Notes under the pieces: model-generated
What the model saw: the letters and a program-made list of their open reading frames with translations, nothing else
What the model was told of the DNA's origin: nothing
The model's database searches: none
In this document: positions 16,301 to 23,755 of the stretch, piece after piece
How the letters are laid out: each line of letters opens with the position of its first letter
Position numbering within the stretch: position 1 is the stretch's first letter
Source of the DNA: Lichenicola sp964247735
GTDB taxonomy: Bacteria; Pseudomonadota; Alphaproteobacteria; Acetobacterales; Acetobacteraceae
DNA: 64,000 nt
Assembly: GCA_964247735.1 (NCBI GenBank)
Contig: CAXTVS010000006.1
Coordinates: 39,373-103,372, forward strand
Direction of reading: 5' to 3'
Program-made: the position numbers and the translations under genes

Positions 16301-17385
16301 GGCCGGCCGGTCCCGTCCGGTGGTGCGCCGCCGGACGGCAGGTGCCGCTCGACCAGGTAGAGCGGCCGCTGCTTCACCTCGTTGAACACGCGCCCGAGGT
16401 ACTCGCCGATGACGCCCAGCGTCATCAGCTGCACCCCGCCCATGAACAGGATCACCGCCATCAGGCTGGGGTAGCCGGCCACCGGGTTGCCGAACAGCAG
16501 CGTCCGGACGATGAGCTGGCCGCCGAACAGCAGCGCCGCCACCGCGGTGAACAGGCCGATATAGGTGGCGATCTTGAGCGGCAGGACGGTGAAGCTGGTG
16601 ATGCCCTCCAGCGCCAGGTTCCACAGCGTCCAGTAGGTCCAGCTGGTGCGTCCGGCAGCCCGCGGCGCGCGGTCGTAGGGCACCGCCCGGCTCGGGAACC
16701 CCACCCAGGCGAACAGCCCCTTCATGAAGCGGTGATGCTCGCGCAGCCGCAGCAGCGCGTCCACGCTGCGCCGGCTCATCAGGCGGAAATCCCCGCTGTC
16801 GGGGGGAAGCGTCACCCGGGCGCTGAGCCGTCCCATCACCCGATAGAACGCCTTGGCCGCCCCGAGCTTGGCCAGGCTCTCGCCGGACCGCTGCCGCCGC
16901 CGGGCGTGGACCACGTCGATCCCCTGCCGCCACACCGCCACCAGCTCCGGGATCAGCTCCGGCGGGTCCTGCAGGTCGGCATCGATCACCACCACGGCGC
17001 CGGTGGCGGCGGCATGGTCGAGCCCGGCGGTCATCGCGACCTCCTTGCCGAAGTTGCGCGACAGGTTGAGCAGCGCCACCCGCGGGTCGGCCGCGGCAAG
17101 ACGGTCGAGCACCGGCAGCGTGTCGTCCCCGCTGCCGTCGTTGATGTAGACCACCTCCCACTCGTCTCCGGTCGCGCGCATGGCCGCGGACAGGCGCCGG
17201 TGGAACGCCGGCAGCACCGCGCTCTCGTTGAAGCACGGCACCACGACGCTGATCAGCGGACGGGCGTCCGGCCGGTCCGGCGGGGCAGGCCGCGCCGCGT
17301 CCACGGCCGGCGCCGGACGATCCGCCTGCTCCGGATGGATCCGCTCCAAGGAGGTCCTCCCCGCTTCCTCCGCCGGGCAGGCCAT
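16297..17385 (-). CDS. Family 2 glycosyltransferase, GtrB/DPM1-like (polyprenyl-phosphate sugar transfer)
   Basis: The 362-residue protein has a GT-A domain beginning ISVVVPCFNESAVLPAF near residue 45, the metal-binding DADLQDPPELIPEL, and the FRLMSRRSVDALL segment. The C-terminal third contains two membrane helices (IATYIGLFTAVAALLFGG and SLMAVILFMGGVQLMTLG) and the GEYLGRVFNEVKQRPLYLV tail. This is the layout of GtrB-like enzymes, which load a sugar onto undecaprenyl phosphate at the inner membrane for cell-surface glycosylation. The first 40 residues are a Pro/Ala-rich extension. No flippase or acceptor gene is adjacent. Confidence 0.88.
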   Translation of the reverse strand: MACPAEEAGRTSLERIHPEQADRPAPAVDAARPAPPDRPDARPLISVVVPCFNESAVLPAFHRRLSAAMRATGDEWEVVYINDGSGDDTLPVLDRLAAADPRVALLNLSRNFGKEVAMTAGLDHAAATGAVVVIDADLQDPPELIPELVAVWRQGIDVVHARRRQRSGESLAKLGAAKAFYRVMGRLSARVTLPPDSGDFRLMSRRSVDALLRLREHHRFMKGLFAWVGFPSRAVPYDRAPRAAGRTSWTYWTLWNLALEGITSFTVLPLKIATYIGLFTAVAALLFGGQLIVRTLLFGNPVAGYPSLMAVILFMGGVQLMTLGVIGEYLGRVFNEVKQRPLYLVERHLPSGGAPPDGTGRP

Positions 17386-17522
17386 GACAAACCCCCGCCG
17401 CGCGGCGCCGCGCAGCCTATCGGCCAGCCGTCCCCGCTGCGCAAGCGTCGCCAGCTCCTGCCGACATCCGCGCTCCTGGCGGCACAGGTCCGGCGCGCGC
17501 CCGGCCGTGCCATGATGGCGCC

Positions 17523-18818
17523 ATGACCGTTCCCGATCCCACCCTGGCGGCGCTGCGCCGCGGCGACCTCCTCGGCGCGCGCACGCTCAGGCTGTCCGGG
17601 CCCTTGCGCGAGTTGCCGCGCGAGGTGCTGGGCCTCGCCGACACGCTGGAGCTGCTCGACCTCGGCGGCACCGGGCTGGACGCGCTGCCGGCGGATTTCG
17701 GGCGGCTGCCGCGGCTGCGCGTCCTGTTCTGCTCCGGCACCCGCTTCGACCGCCTGCCGCCGGTGCTCGGCGACTGCCCGTCGTTGAGCCAGGTCGGCTT
17801 CCGCAACACCGGCCTGCGCGAGGTGCCGGGGGAGGCGCTGCCGCCCGGCCTGCGCTGGCTGACCCTGACCGGCAACCGGATCGAGCGCCTGCCCGATGCC
17901 CTCGGCGACCGGCCGCTGCTGCAGAAGCTGATGCTGTCCGGCAACCGTCTCGACGCCCTGCCGCACCGCCTGGCCGGCGCCCCGGCGCTGGAGCTGCTGC
18001 GCCTGTCCGCCAACCGGTTCACCGTCCTGCCGTCCTGGCTGACGGAGCTGCCCCGCCTCGCCTGGCTGGCCTGGGCCGGCAACCCGCTCGGCGGCATCCG
18101 GACGCCGGCGGCCGGTCCCATGATCCCGTGGAGCCGGCTGGTCCTGGGGCCGAAGCTCGGCGAGGGCGCGTCCGGGGAGATCCATCGCGCGTCCTGGCGC
18201 CCCGACGGGGCGGCCGACTCCCGACCGGTAGCCTGCAAGCTGTTCAAGCATGCCGTGACCAGCGACGGCCTGCCCGGGCACGAGATCGCCGCCTGCCTGG
18301 CTGCTGGCCAGCATCCCGGCCTGGTCGGCGCGCTGGGACAGTTATCCGGTCATCCGTCCGGAACGACGGGCCTGGTGATGCCGCTGCTCCCCGGGCACTG
18401 GCGGCCGCCGGCGGGGCCGCCCAGCCTGCAGACCTGCAGCCGCGACGTCTACGACCCCGGGCTGCGCCTGCAGCCGGCCACGGTGTTGCGGATCGCCCGC
18501 GGCATCGGCTCCGCCGCGGCGCACCTGCACCGGCACGGGCTGCTGCACGGCGACCTGTACGCCCACAACGTCCTGTGGGACGGCACCGACGGCGACGCAC
18601 GGCTGGGCGACCTCGGCGCCGCCTCGGTCCTGCCGGACGGCAACGCCGCGGCGCTGCGTCGGCTGGACGTGCTGGCCTGGGGCGTGCTGCTCGGCGAGCT
18701 GCTGGAGCGCTGCGACCCGGCACCCGAGCTCCTGCCGCTGCGGGCCGTGCAGCGCGCCTGCACGCAGCCCGGGCCGCGGACCCGGCCGGAGCTGCGGGAG
18801 GCGCTGGCGTCGTTGTGA
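17523..18818 (+). CDS. Leucine-rich repeat protein with C-terminal protein-kinase-like domain
   Basis: Residues 20-190 form about seven leucine-rich repeats of the short LPxxLGxLPxLxxLxLxxNxL type (for example LRWLTLTGNRIERLPDALGD). Residues 205-430 are a eukaryotic-like kinase domain: glycine loop LGPKLGEGASGEIHRA (about 208-223), VACKLFK with Lys 239, catalytic loop HGDLYAHNVL (Asp 344), and DLG (363-365) in place of DFG. No membrane segment is seen, so it is probably cytoplasmic. Such LRR-kinases occur sporadically in proteobacteria; substrates are unknown. It is transcribed divergently from the glycosyltransferase gene across a 137-base gap. Confidence 0.85.
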   Translation: MTVPDPTLAALRRGDLLGARTLRLSGPLRELPREVLGLADTLELLDLGGTGLDALPADFGRLPRLRVLFCSGTRFDRLPPVLGDCPSLSQVGFRNTGLREVPGEALPPGLRWLTLTGNRIERLPDALGDRPLLQKLMLSGNRLDALPHRLAGAPALELLRLSANRFTVLPSWLTELPRLAWLAWAGNPLGGIRTPAAGPMIPWSRLVLGPKLGEGASGEIHRASWRPDGAADSRPVACKLFKHAVTSDGLPGHEIAACLAAGQHPGLVGALGQLSGHPSGTTGLVMPLLPGHWRPPAGPPSLQTCSRDVYDPGLRLQPATVLRIARGIGSAAAHLHRHGLLHGDLYAHNVLWDGTDGDARLGDLGAASVLPDGNAAALRRLDVLAWGVLLGELLERCDPAPELLPLRAVQRACTQPGPRTRPELREALASL

Positions 18819-18861
18819 CGGATGGGATGCCGTGGCCGGATGGCGCCGGCTCAGCGCCGGC

Positions 18862-19857
18862 TCAGCAGCGCAGGGTGGCGACCGTGCTGCCGCTCTTGTT
18901 GAGCGCGAAGCTGCGTCCCTCGATCCGCACCGTGACGCGCGAATTGTTCTTGAAGCCCAGGCCCCGGAGGTCCACCGCGAAGCCGTGCTCGCCGCTGCCG
19001 ATGCCCGACTGCAGCAGGTCCTGCCGCAGCCGGTCGGCCCTGCAGTCGGTGACCGGAACCTCGTCGCGGAACACCGTGACCGTGACCGGCAACGGGACGT
19101 CGCGCTGGCAGGCCCAGCCGATCAGGGTGTTGTCGCGGATCTCGTCGATGTAGCCGTCGAAGCGGCGCCGCGCGCTCTGCAGGTAGGCCGGCCGTTCCGG
19201 CTCCACCAGGCCAAGGAGGCGCTGCTGCGCCGCAGGCTCCAGCACGACGCCGCAGAACTCGAGCAGCCGGGTGATGAAGCGGGCCGGCTGCCGCACCGCC
19301 TTCTCATAGCTGACCAGCAGCACCGGACAGGTCAGCGACCGGGCAAACTGCAGCATCGCCTGCAGGTCCTCCATCGCAGCCGCCAGGCCGTGCGCGGGAT
19401 CGCGCTGCTCGGCGATCGCGTTGCGCTCGGCGATGGCGACCGGATCGCGCACGGTCAGGATCACGCGCGGGTTGCGGAACGCCGTGACCGCGCCCACCCC
19501 CTGGACATGGAGGTGGGGCCGCTTGAAGCCCCAGACCTGGTGCCTGGCGTCGCGCACGCGGCGCAGGCGGCTCAGCCCCTTGGCGTCGAGGCCGCCATTC
19601 TCGAACAGCAGCGCGAACGCGTGGTCCTCGAACACGATCTGGTCCATGTCCTCGCCCATGAACACGCCGGCGCCGTGCAGCACGCGGGCGACCATGCTGG
19701 TGCCCGATCGGGCCACCCCGGACACGATCAGGGTGCGCGTCCGCGACGGACCGATGCCGTCCGCCCGCGCGCCCTGGAAGCTGATGAGGCCCTTGTTCTG
19801 CAGGTCCGTCACCGGTCGGAGACCTCCCGGCCGCGTCCGACGTTCCGGTCGCGGCAT
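18862..19857 (-). CDS. Sulfotransferase-like protein with C-terminal GW-type module
   Basis: The 331-residue protein (from ATG 19857; AAGGA lies nine bases upstream, while a GTG at 19863 is too close) has a P-loop-like PAPS-binding segment, LIVSGVARSGTSMVARVLHG near residue 45, and a RNPRVILTVRDPVAIAERNA segment resembling the 3'-phosphate-binding site. Residues about 230-330 form a separate module: GYIDEIRDNTLIGWACQRD, then a VTVFRDEVPVTDCRADRLRQ strand region and GEHGFAVDL. This module occurs in carbohydrate-related proteins and a similar one is at the N-terminus of the AlgX-like protein at 54740. The acceptor is unknown; sulfation of a surface glycan is a guess. Confidence 0.75.
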   Translation of the reverse strand: MPRPERRTRPGGLRPVTDLQNKGLISFQGARADGIGPSRTRTLIVSGVARSGTSMVARVLHGAGVFMGEDMDQIVFEDHAFALLFENGGLDAKGLSRLRRVRDARHQVWGFKRPHLHVQGVGAVTAFRNPRVILTVRDPVAIAERNAIAEQRDPAHGLAAAMEDLQAMLQFARSLTCPVLLVSYEKAVRQPARFITRLLEFCGVVLEPAAQQRLLGLVEPERPAYLQSARRRFDGYIDEIRDNTLIGWACQRDVPLPVTVTVFRDEVPVTDCRADRLRQDLLQSGIGSGEHGFAVDLRGLGFKNNSRVTVRIEGRSFALNKSGSTVATLRC

Positions 19858-19918
19858 CGTCACCGATCCTTAACAAATTCCCCTGCGCAACGAAACCACC
19901 AAGGCAACCGGCGTGACG

Positions 19919-20098
19919 TCAGGCGGGAGCGGTCGCCGCGCACTTGATGAACTTGCCCTTGTTGTCGCGGCAGGTCTTCTTCGCTGCCGGCGCCGGGCAG
20001 GTGATGAACTTGCCTTTGGCGTCTCGGCAGGGCGCGGCCGACGCCGCGCTGCCGAGCGCGAAGCAGAAACCTGTGGCCAGCAGCACCATCGTCTTCAT
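19919..20098 (-). CDS. Small secreted protein with two CRDxKGKFIxC repeats
   Basis: The 59-residue protein starts with MKTMVLLATGFCFALGSAAS, a signal peptide cut after about residue 21. The mature part consists of two similar repeats, PCRDAKGKFITCP and TCRDNKGKFIKCA, joined by a PAPAAKK linker. Each repeat has a Cys pair nine residues apart, probably forming one disulfide each. AGGAG precedes the ATG at good spacing. Similar tiny proteins with CxDxKGKFxxC repeats occur in other alphaproteobacteria, but I know of no function. It reads in the same direction as the sulfotransferase gene 61 bases downstream. Confidence 0.75.
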   Translation of the reverse strand: MKTMVLLATGFCFALGSAASAAPCRDAKGKFITCPAPAAKKTCRDNKGKFIKCAATAPA

Positions 20099-20134
20099 CG
20101 TCGTTCGCTCCTGTTCGGGGGTGGATGCCGGCGT

Positions 20135-20749
20135 TCAGCCCTGCAGCTCGAAGGCGCCGGCAATGGAAAGGCGGACGTCGTCGCCGACCAGCGGGACATA
20201 GGTCTTCACCCCGAACTGGCTGCGACTGATGGTGCCGGTCGCCTCGAAGCCGACGGTGTACTTCTTGTCCAGCGGGTTCACCCCGTCGCCGACGAAGTGG
20301 ACGGTGAGGGTTTCCGGCTCCGAAACCCCGTGCAGGGTCAGGATGCCGTCGACGCGCGCCGCATCGGTACCCGTCCGCGTCACCCGGGTCGAGGTGAAGG
20401 TGGCGGCCGGGTACCGGGCGGCGTCGAACCATTCCGGCCCCTTCAGCTCGCCGTCCAGCTTGGCGCTGGTGGTGGCGACGGAGTCGATCGGGATGGACAC
20501 GTCCAGCCTGGATGCTTCGGGCTTCGACGGATCGAGGTGCAGCGTCCCGGACACGTTCGAGAACACGCCCGAATAGTACGAGAAGCCGAGATGCAGCAGG
20601 GTGAAGCCGACCTGGGTATGGCCGGGCTCGACAGCATAGCTGCCCGCCTTGACCGTGGCCGGCTCGTGCGACGCGGTCTGCGCGCGCACGCTGCCGGCCA
20701 GGCCGACGCCCAGGGCCACGGAGGCCGCCGCGAGGAGAAAGAGCTTCAT
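20135..20749 (-). CDS. YceI family periplasmic lipid-binding-like protein
   Basis: The 204-residue protein has a signal peptide (cut near VRAQ, residue 24) and the YceI lipocalin-like barrel: GSYAVEPGHTQVGFTLLHLG at the start, DVSIPIDSVATTSAKLDGEL in the middle, and a closing SRSQFGVKTYVPLVGDDVRL segment. YceI proteins are periplasmic and bind polyisoprenoid-type lipids; their physiological role is not settled. Length and order of motifs are normal. It lies 33 bases downstream of wrbA on the same strand and may be co-transcribed with it. Confidence 0.88.
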   Translation of the reverse strand: MKLFLLAAASVALGVGLAGSVRAQTASHEPATVKAGSYAVEPGHTQVGFTLLHLGFSYYSGVFSNVSGTLHLDPSKPEASRLDVSIPIDSVATTSAKLDGELKGPEWFDAARYPAATFTSTRVTRTGTDAARVDGILTLHGVSEPETLTVHFVGDGVNPLDKKYTVGFEATGTISRSQFGVKTYVPLVGDDVRLSIAGAFELQG

Positions 20750-20782
20750 CCGGAGGTCCGATCGATACGGGGATGAACTGTC

Positions 20783-21382
20783 TCAGGCCGCCAGCCTGCT
20801 GGCAAGCTCGGCGACGTGGCGGCCGAGGAAGCGGGCGCCGTCGCGCTCGTTCCCGCTCACCGCGCGCGACCCGTCGCCGCCGGCCAGGGTGGAGGCGCCG
20901 TACGGGGTGCCGCCGGTCACCTCGTCCAGCCTGAGCTGACCCTGGAACGAGTACGGCAGGCCCGCCACCACCATGCCGTGATGCAGCAGGTTGGTCAGGA
21001 TGGAGATCAGCGTGGTTTCCTGCCCGCCGTGCTGGCTCGCGGTCGAGGTGAAGGCGGCGCCGAGCTTGCCGACCAGCGCGCCCTTGGCCCAGAGCCCGCC
21101 GGTGCGATCGAAGAAGTTGGCCATCTGCGACGACATCCGGCCGTAGCGCGTGCCGGTGCCGACGATGATCGCATCATAGGCGGCGAGCTCGTCCGGCTCG
21201 GCGACCGGCGCCGGCTGATCGAGCTTGAAGTGGCTGGACCGGGCGACCTCGTCCGGCACCAGCTCGGGCACGCGCTTGACCGTGACCTCCGCACCGGCCG
21301 CCTCCGCGCCCTCGGCGACCGCGTGCGCCATCGTCTCGACGTGTCCGTAGCTGGAATAATAAAGCACCAGGATCTTTGCCAT
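20783..21382 (-). CDS. wrbA: NAD(P)H:quinone oxidoreductase, WrbA type
   Basis: This 199-residue flavodoxin-like protein begins MAKILVLYYSSYGHVETMA (FMN phosphate loop). It contains the WrbA-specific IIVGTGTRYGRMSSQMANFF, TASQHGGQETTLIS and GGTPYGASTLAGGDGSR segments. WrbA is a tetrameric FMN enzyme that reduces quinones by two electrons, protecting against oxidative stress. AAGGAAA lies about eight bases before the ATG. It stands between yceI and pirin genes on the same strand, a common stress-related neighbourhood in proteobacteria. Confidence 0.95.
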   Translation of the reverse strand: MAKILVLYYSSYGHVETMAHAVAEGAEAAGAEVTVKRVPELVPDEVARSSHFKLDQPAPVAEPDELAAYDAIIVGTGTRYGRMSSQMANFFDRTGGLWAKGALVGKLGAAFTSTASQHGGQETTLISILTNLLHHGMVVAGLPYSFQGQLRLDEVTGGTPYGASTLAGGDGSRAVSGNERDGARFLGRHVAELASRLAA

Positions 21383-21429
21383 GGGTCGGTTTCCTTGCCT
21401 GTTGATGCCGTGCGGCGGTCGCGGCCGGC

Positions 21430-22125
21430 TCAGGCCGCGTCCACCAGGATGATCTCCGCGTCCTGGACCGCCGTCACCCGAAGGACGTCCTCGCCCCGCA
21501 CGGCGACGCCGTCGCGCGCGTCCGCGTGAACGCCGTTCACGCTCATGCTGCCGGTCGCCGCGACCAGGTAGAGGTGCCGCGACGGATCGGCCGCATAGTC
21601 GGCGCGTTCGCCCGTCTTCAGCGTGGCGCCGGCGATCCGGGCGTCGGCGCGAATCGGCAGCGCCCCATCCTCCGTCCGGCCGCTGGCAAGGATCGCAAAG
21701 CCGCCGGCGCGCGCGTCGCGCGGGAACGGCCGGGTGCCCCAGGCCGGCGCGCCGCCGGTGCGGGTGGGCTCGATCCAGATCTGGAAGATCCGTGTCGGAC
21801 CGGCCTCGGCGTTATACTCGGCGTGGCGGATGCCGGTGCCGGCACTCATCACCTGCACGTCGCCGGCCTCGGTGCGGCCGTGATTGCCGAGGCTGTCCTC
21901 GTGGCTGATCGCGCCGTCGCGGACATAGGTGACGATCTCCATGTCGCGATGCGGATGCGCCGGGAAGCCGGCGCCGGCGGCGATCTCGTCGTCGTTCCAC
22001 ACCCTGAGTGCCCCCCACTGGCTGCGCGCCGGGTCGTGGTAATGCCCGAACGAGAAGTGGTGCCGCGCCTTCAGCCAGCCGTGGTCGGCGTGGCCGAGCG
22101 AGGTGAAGGGCCTGAGTTCGATCAT
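21430..22125 (-). CDS. Pirin family protein (bicupin; YhhW-like)
   Basis: The 231-residue protein has the pirin N-terminal cupin with the metal-binding pattern FPAHPHRDMEIVTYVRDG, then EAGDVQVMSAGTGIRHAEYN, and a shorter C-terminal cupin. Its length is that of the YhhW type, which can act as a quercetin 2,3-dioxygenase in vitro. Two His of HPHRD, the following Glu and the later His (IRHAEYN) provide a complete metal site. GGGAGG precedes the ATG. It is divergent from a LysR gene 109 bases away, which probably regulates it, an arrangement often seen for pirin genes. Confidence 0.92.
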   Translation of the reverse strand: MIELRPFTSLGHADHGWLKARHHFSFGHYHDPARSQWGALRVWNDDEIAAGAGFPAHPHRDMEIVTYVRDGAISHEDSLGNHGRTEAGDVQVMSAGTGIRHAEYNAEAGPTRIFQIWIEPTRTGGAPAWGTRPFPRDARAGGFAILASGRTEDGALPIRADARIAGATLKTGERADYAADPSRHLYLVAATGSMSVNGVHADARDGVAVRGEDVLRVTAVQDAEIILVDAA

Positions 22126-22234
22126 CGTCGTGCCTCCCGTAAAAATCGGAGCCGGTTGCTGACGAACAGATGGGCCTTGCCTGAGCCTGAAGAAACGGAA
22201 ACATCTGAAACTCATCTTTTCCGGAACCAGCATC

Positions 22235-23161
22235 ATGAGCACCTTGCCGGACCTCGAGGCCTGGGCCGTGTTCGCCCGCGTCGCGGAAACCGGATCGTTT
22301 TCCGCCGCAGCCGGCGAGGCCGGCCTGTCCACCGCCACCGTGTCCAAGGCGGTGGCCCGGCTGGAGCGGCGGATCGGCGCCGCCCTGCTGAGCCGCACCT
22401 CGCGGCGGGTGTCGCTCACCACGCTGGGACGGGAGGTGGCGGAGCGGGCGCAGCGCCTGCTGGCCGACGCCGAGGCGATCGAGGCCGACCTGCTCGACCG
22501 CACCGCGGCACCACGCGGCCTGGTGCGGATCGCGGCACCGATGTCGTTCGGCCAGGCGCAGGTGGCGCCACTGCTGCCGGAGCTGATGGCCACCCATCCG
22601 GAGCTGTCGGTCGACCTGCACCTGAGCGACGAGATCGTCGACCTGGTCGCAGGCGGCTACGACTTCGTGCTGCGCATCGCCCGCCTGGAGCCCTCGTCGC
22701 TGCGCGCGCGCCGGATCTGCGACGTCAGGCTGCTCCTGGTGGCCTCCCCCGGCTACGCCGCGCGGCGCGGCCTGCCCGCGCATCCGCGGGCGCTGGGGGA
22801 CCATCCGTGCTTCGTCTACGCCTACACCGCCAACGCCAGCTGGAGCTTCACCCACCGCTCCGGCGAGCAGGCGAACGTTTCCCCGTCCGGCCCGCTCCGG
22901 ATCAACAACGGCGAGGCGGCGATGCCCGCGCTCCTGGCCGGGCTCGGGATCGCGGCCCTGCCGGACTTCCTGGTAGCCGAAGCGGTGCGGGCCTGCCGTC
23001 TGGTCGAGGTGCTGCCCGACTGGTCGCTGCCTCCCGTGTCGCTGAGCCTGGTGACGCCGCCCGCGGCGCTGCGTCCGGTGCGGGTCTCGGTGGCGATGGA
23101 GTTCCTGTACCGGCGGCTGTCCGGGACGCCGTGGACGGCTGCCCGGCCGGCCCCGGCTTGA
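22235..23161 (+). CDS. LysR family regulator, divergent from pirin gene
   Basis: This 308-residue protein has an N-terminal winged helix (ARVAETGSFSAAAGEAGLST, then TVSKAVARLERRIGAALLSR) and a LysR effector domain with the RIAAPMSFGQAQVAPLLPEL start typical of the CrgA/DsdC-like subgroup. The divergent layout with pirin and wrbA genes suggests control of that leftward set in response to an oxidative or electrophile signal; this is inference. Its TGA abuts the stop codon of the convergent receiver gene without a gap. Confidence 0.92.
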   Translation: MSTLPDLEAWAVFARVAETGSFSAAAGEAGLSTATVSKAVARLERRIGAALLSRTSRRVSLTTLGREVAERAQRLLADAEAIEADLLDRTAAPRGLVRIAAPMSFGQAQVAPLLPELMATHPELSVDLHLSDEIVDLVAGGYDFVLRIARLEPSSLRARRICDVRLLLVASPGYAARRGLPAHPRALGDHPCFVYAYTANASWSFTHRSGEQANVSPSGPLRINNGEAAMPALLAGLGIAALPDFLVAEAVRACRLVEVLPDWSLPPVSLSLVTPPAALRPVRVSVAMEFLYRRLSGTPWTAARPAPA

Positions 23162-23527
23162 TCAGCCGGACGCATCGATCAGGCCGCGGATCAGTGCGAC
23201 CAGCTCTGCCACCCGGAACGGCTTGTCGAACACGGCGGCGAACAGGCTGCTCTGGCGCCGGGCGATGTGCGCCTGCGCCCCGCTCATCAGGATCACCGGC
23301 GGCGCGTCCGCGCCCCCGGCGGCCCGGATCGCCTCGGCGAGCTCGACCCCGTTCATCGTCGGCATCATGTAGTCGGTGATCACCAGCGCCACCGTCTCGC
23401 CGGCGAGCTGCTCCATCGCCCTGGCGCCATTGCTGGCGCGGAGCACCCGGTAGCCCTCATCCTCCAGCGCGTACACCAGGACGTCGGCCACCAGCAACTC
23501 GTCGTCGACCACGAGAACGGTTGCCAT
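23162..23527 (-). CDS. Single-domain response regulator (CheY-like receiver)
   Basis: The 121-residue protein is a lone receiver domain with the acidic pair VVDDE, the phosphoacceptor Asp in VITDYMMPTMNG (about residue 52), a Ser switch residue in ILMSGA, and the conserved Lys in FDKPFR. No output domain is present. It may relay phosphate or control a partner by contact. No kinase gene is adjacent; the orphan histidine kinase at 6544 is one candidate within this window, without direct evidence. Confidence 0.93.
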   Translation of the reverse strand: MATVLVVDDELLVADVLVYALEDEGYRVLRASNGARAMEQLAGETVALVITDYMMPTMNGVELAEAIRAAGGADAPPVILMSGAQAHIARRQSSLFAAVFDKPFRVAELVALIRGLIDASG

Positions 23528-23755
23528 CTCCGACGGCGACGGGCTCAGCGACCGCAGGCGGCGTGCAGGGCGACCCGCTCGATCAAGCGTTCCAGTTCAG
23601 CCCCCTGTGCGACGGCGTGGCGCGGCAGCCGGCGTGCCTGCCGCGGTTCATCGGCAGAACGGGCGCCTCACCGGGGAGTTCGGTCGTCCGTTCCGGCCGA
23701 CGGCCTCAGCACCGGAATGTGTGGTCAGTCCGGCGGGACGCCGTCCCGCCCGGGC
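23528..23755. other. Gap between ester hydrolase and receiver genes
   Basis: These 228 bases contain no convincing gene. They must hold the promoter of the receiver gene and any terminator of the ester hydrolase gene, but I could not pick out either reliably. Confidence 0.4.

Noticed and set aside
14645..17236. Long minus-strand frame across the lactonase and glycosyltransferase genes
   Set aside because: It is antisense to the lactonase and out of frame with the glycosyltransferase. No recognisable domain appears.
22126..22234. LysR-type operator between the pirin and lysR genes
   Set aside because: T-N11-A patterns occur, but several equally weak candidates exist in 109 bases, so none is annotated.
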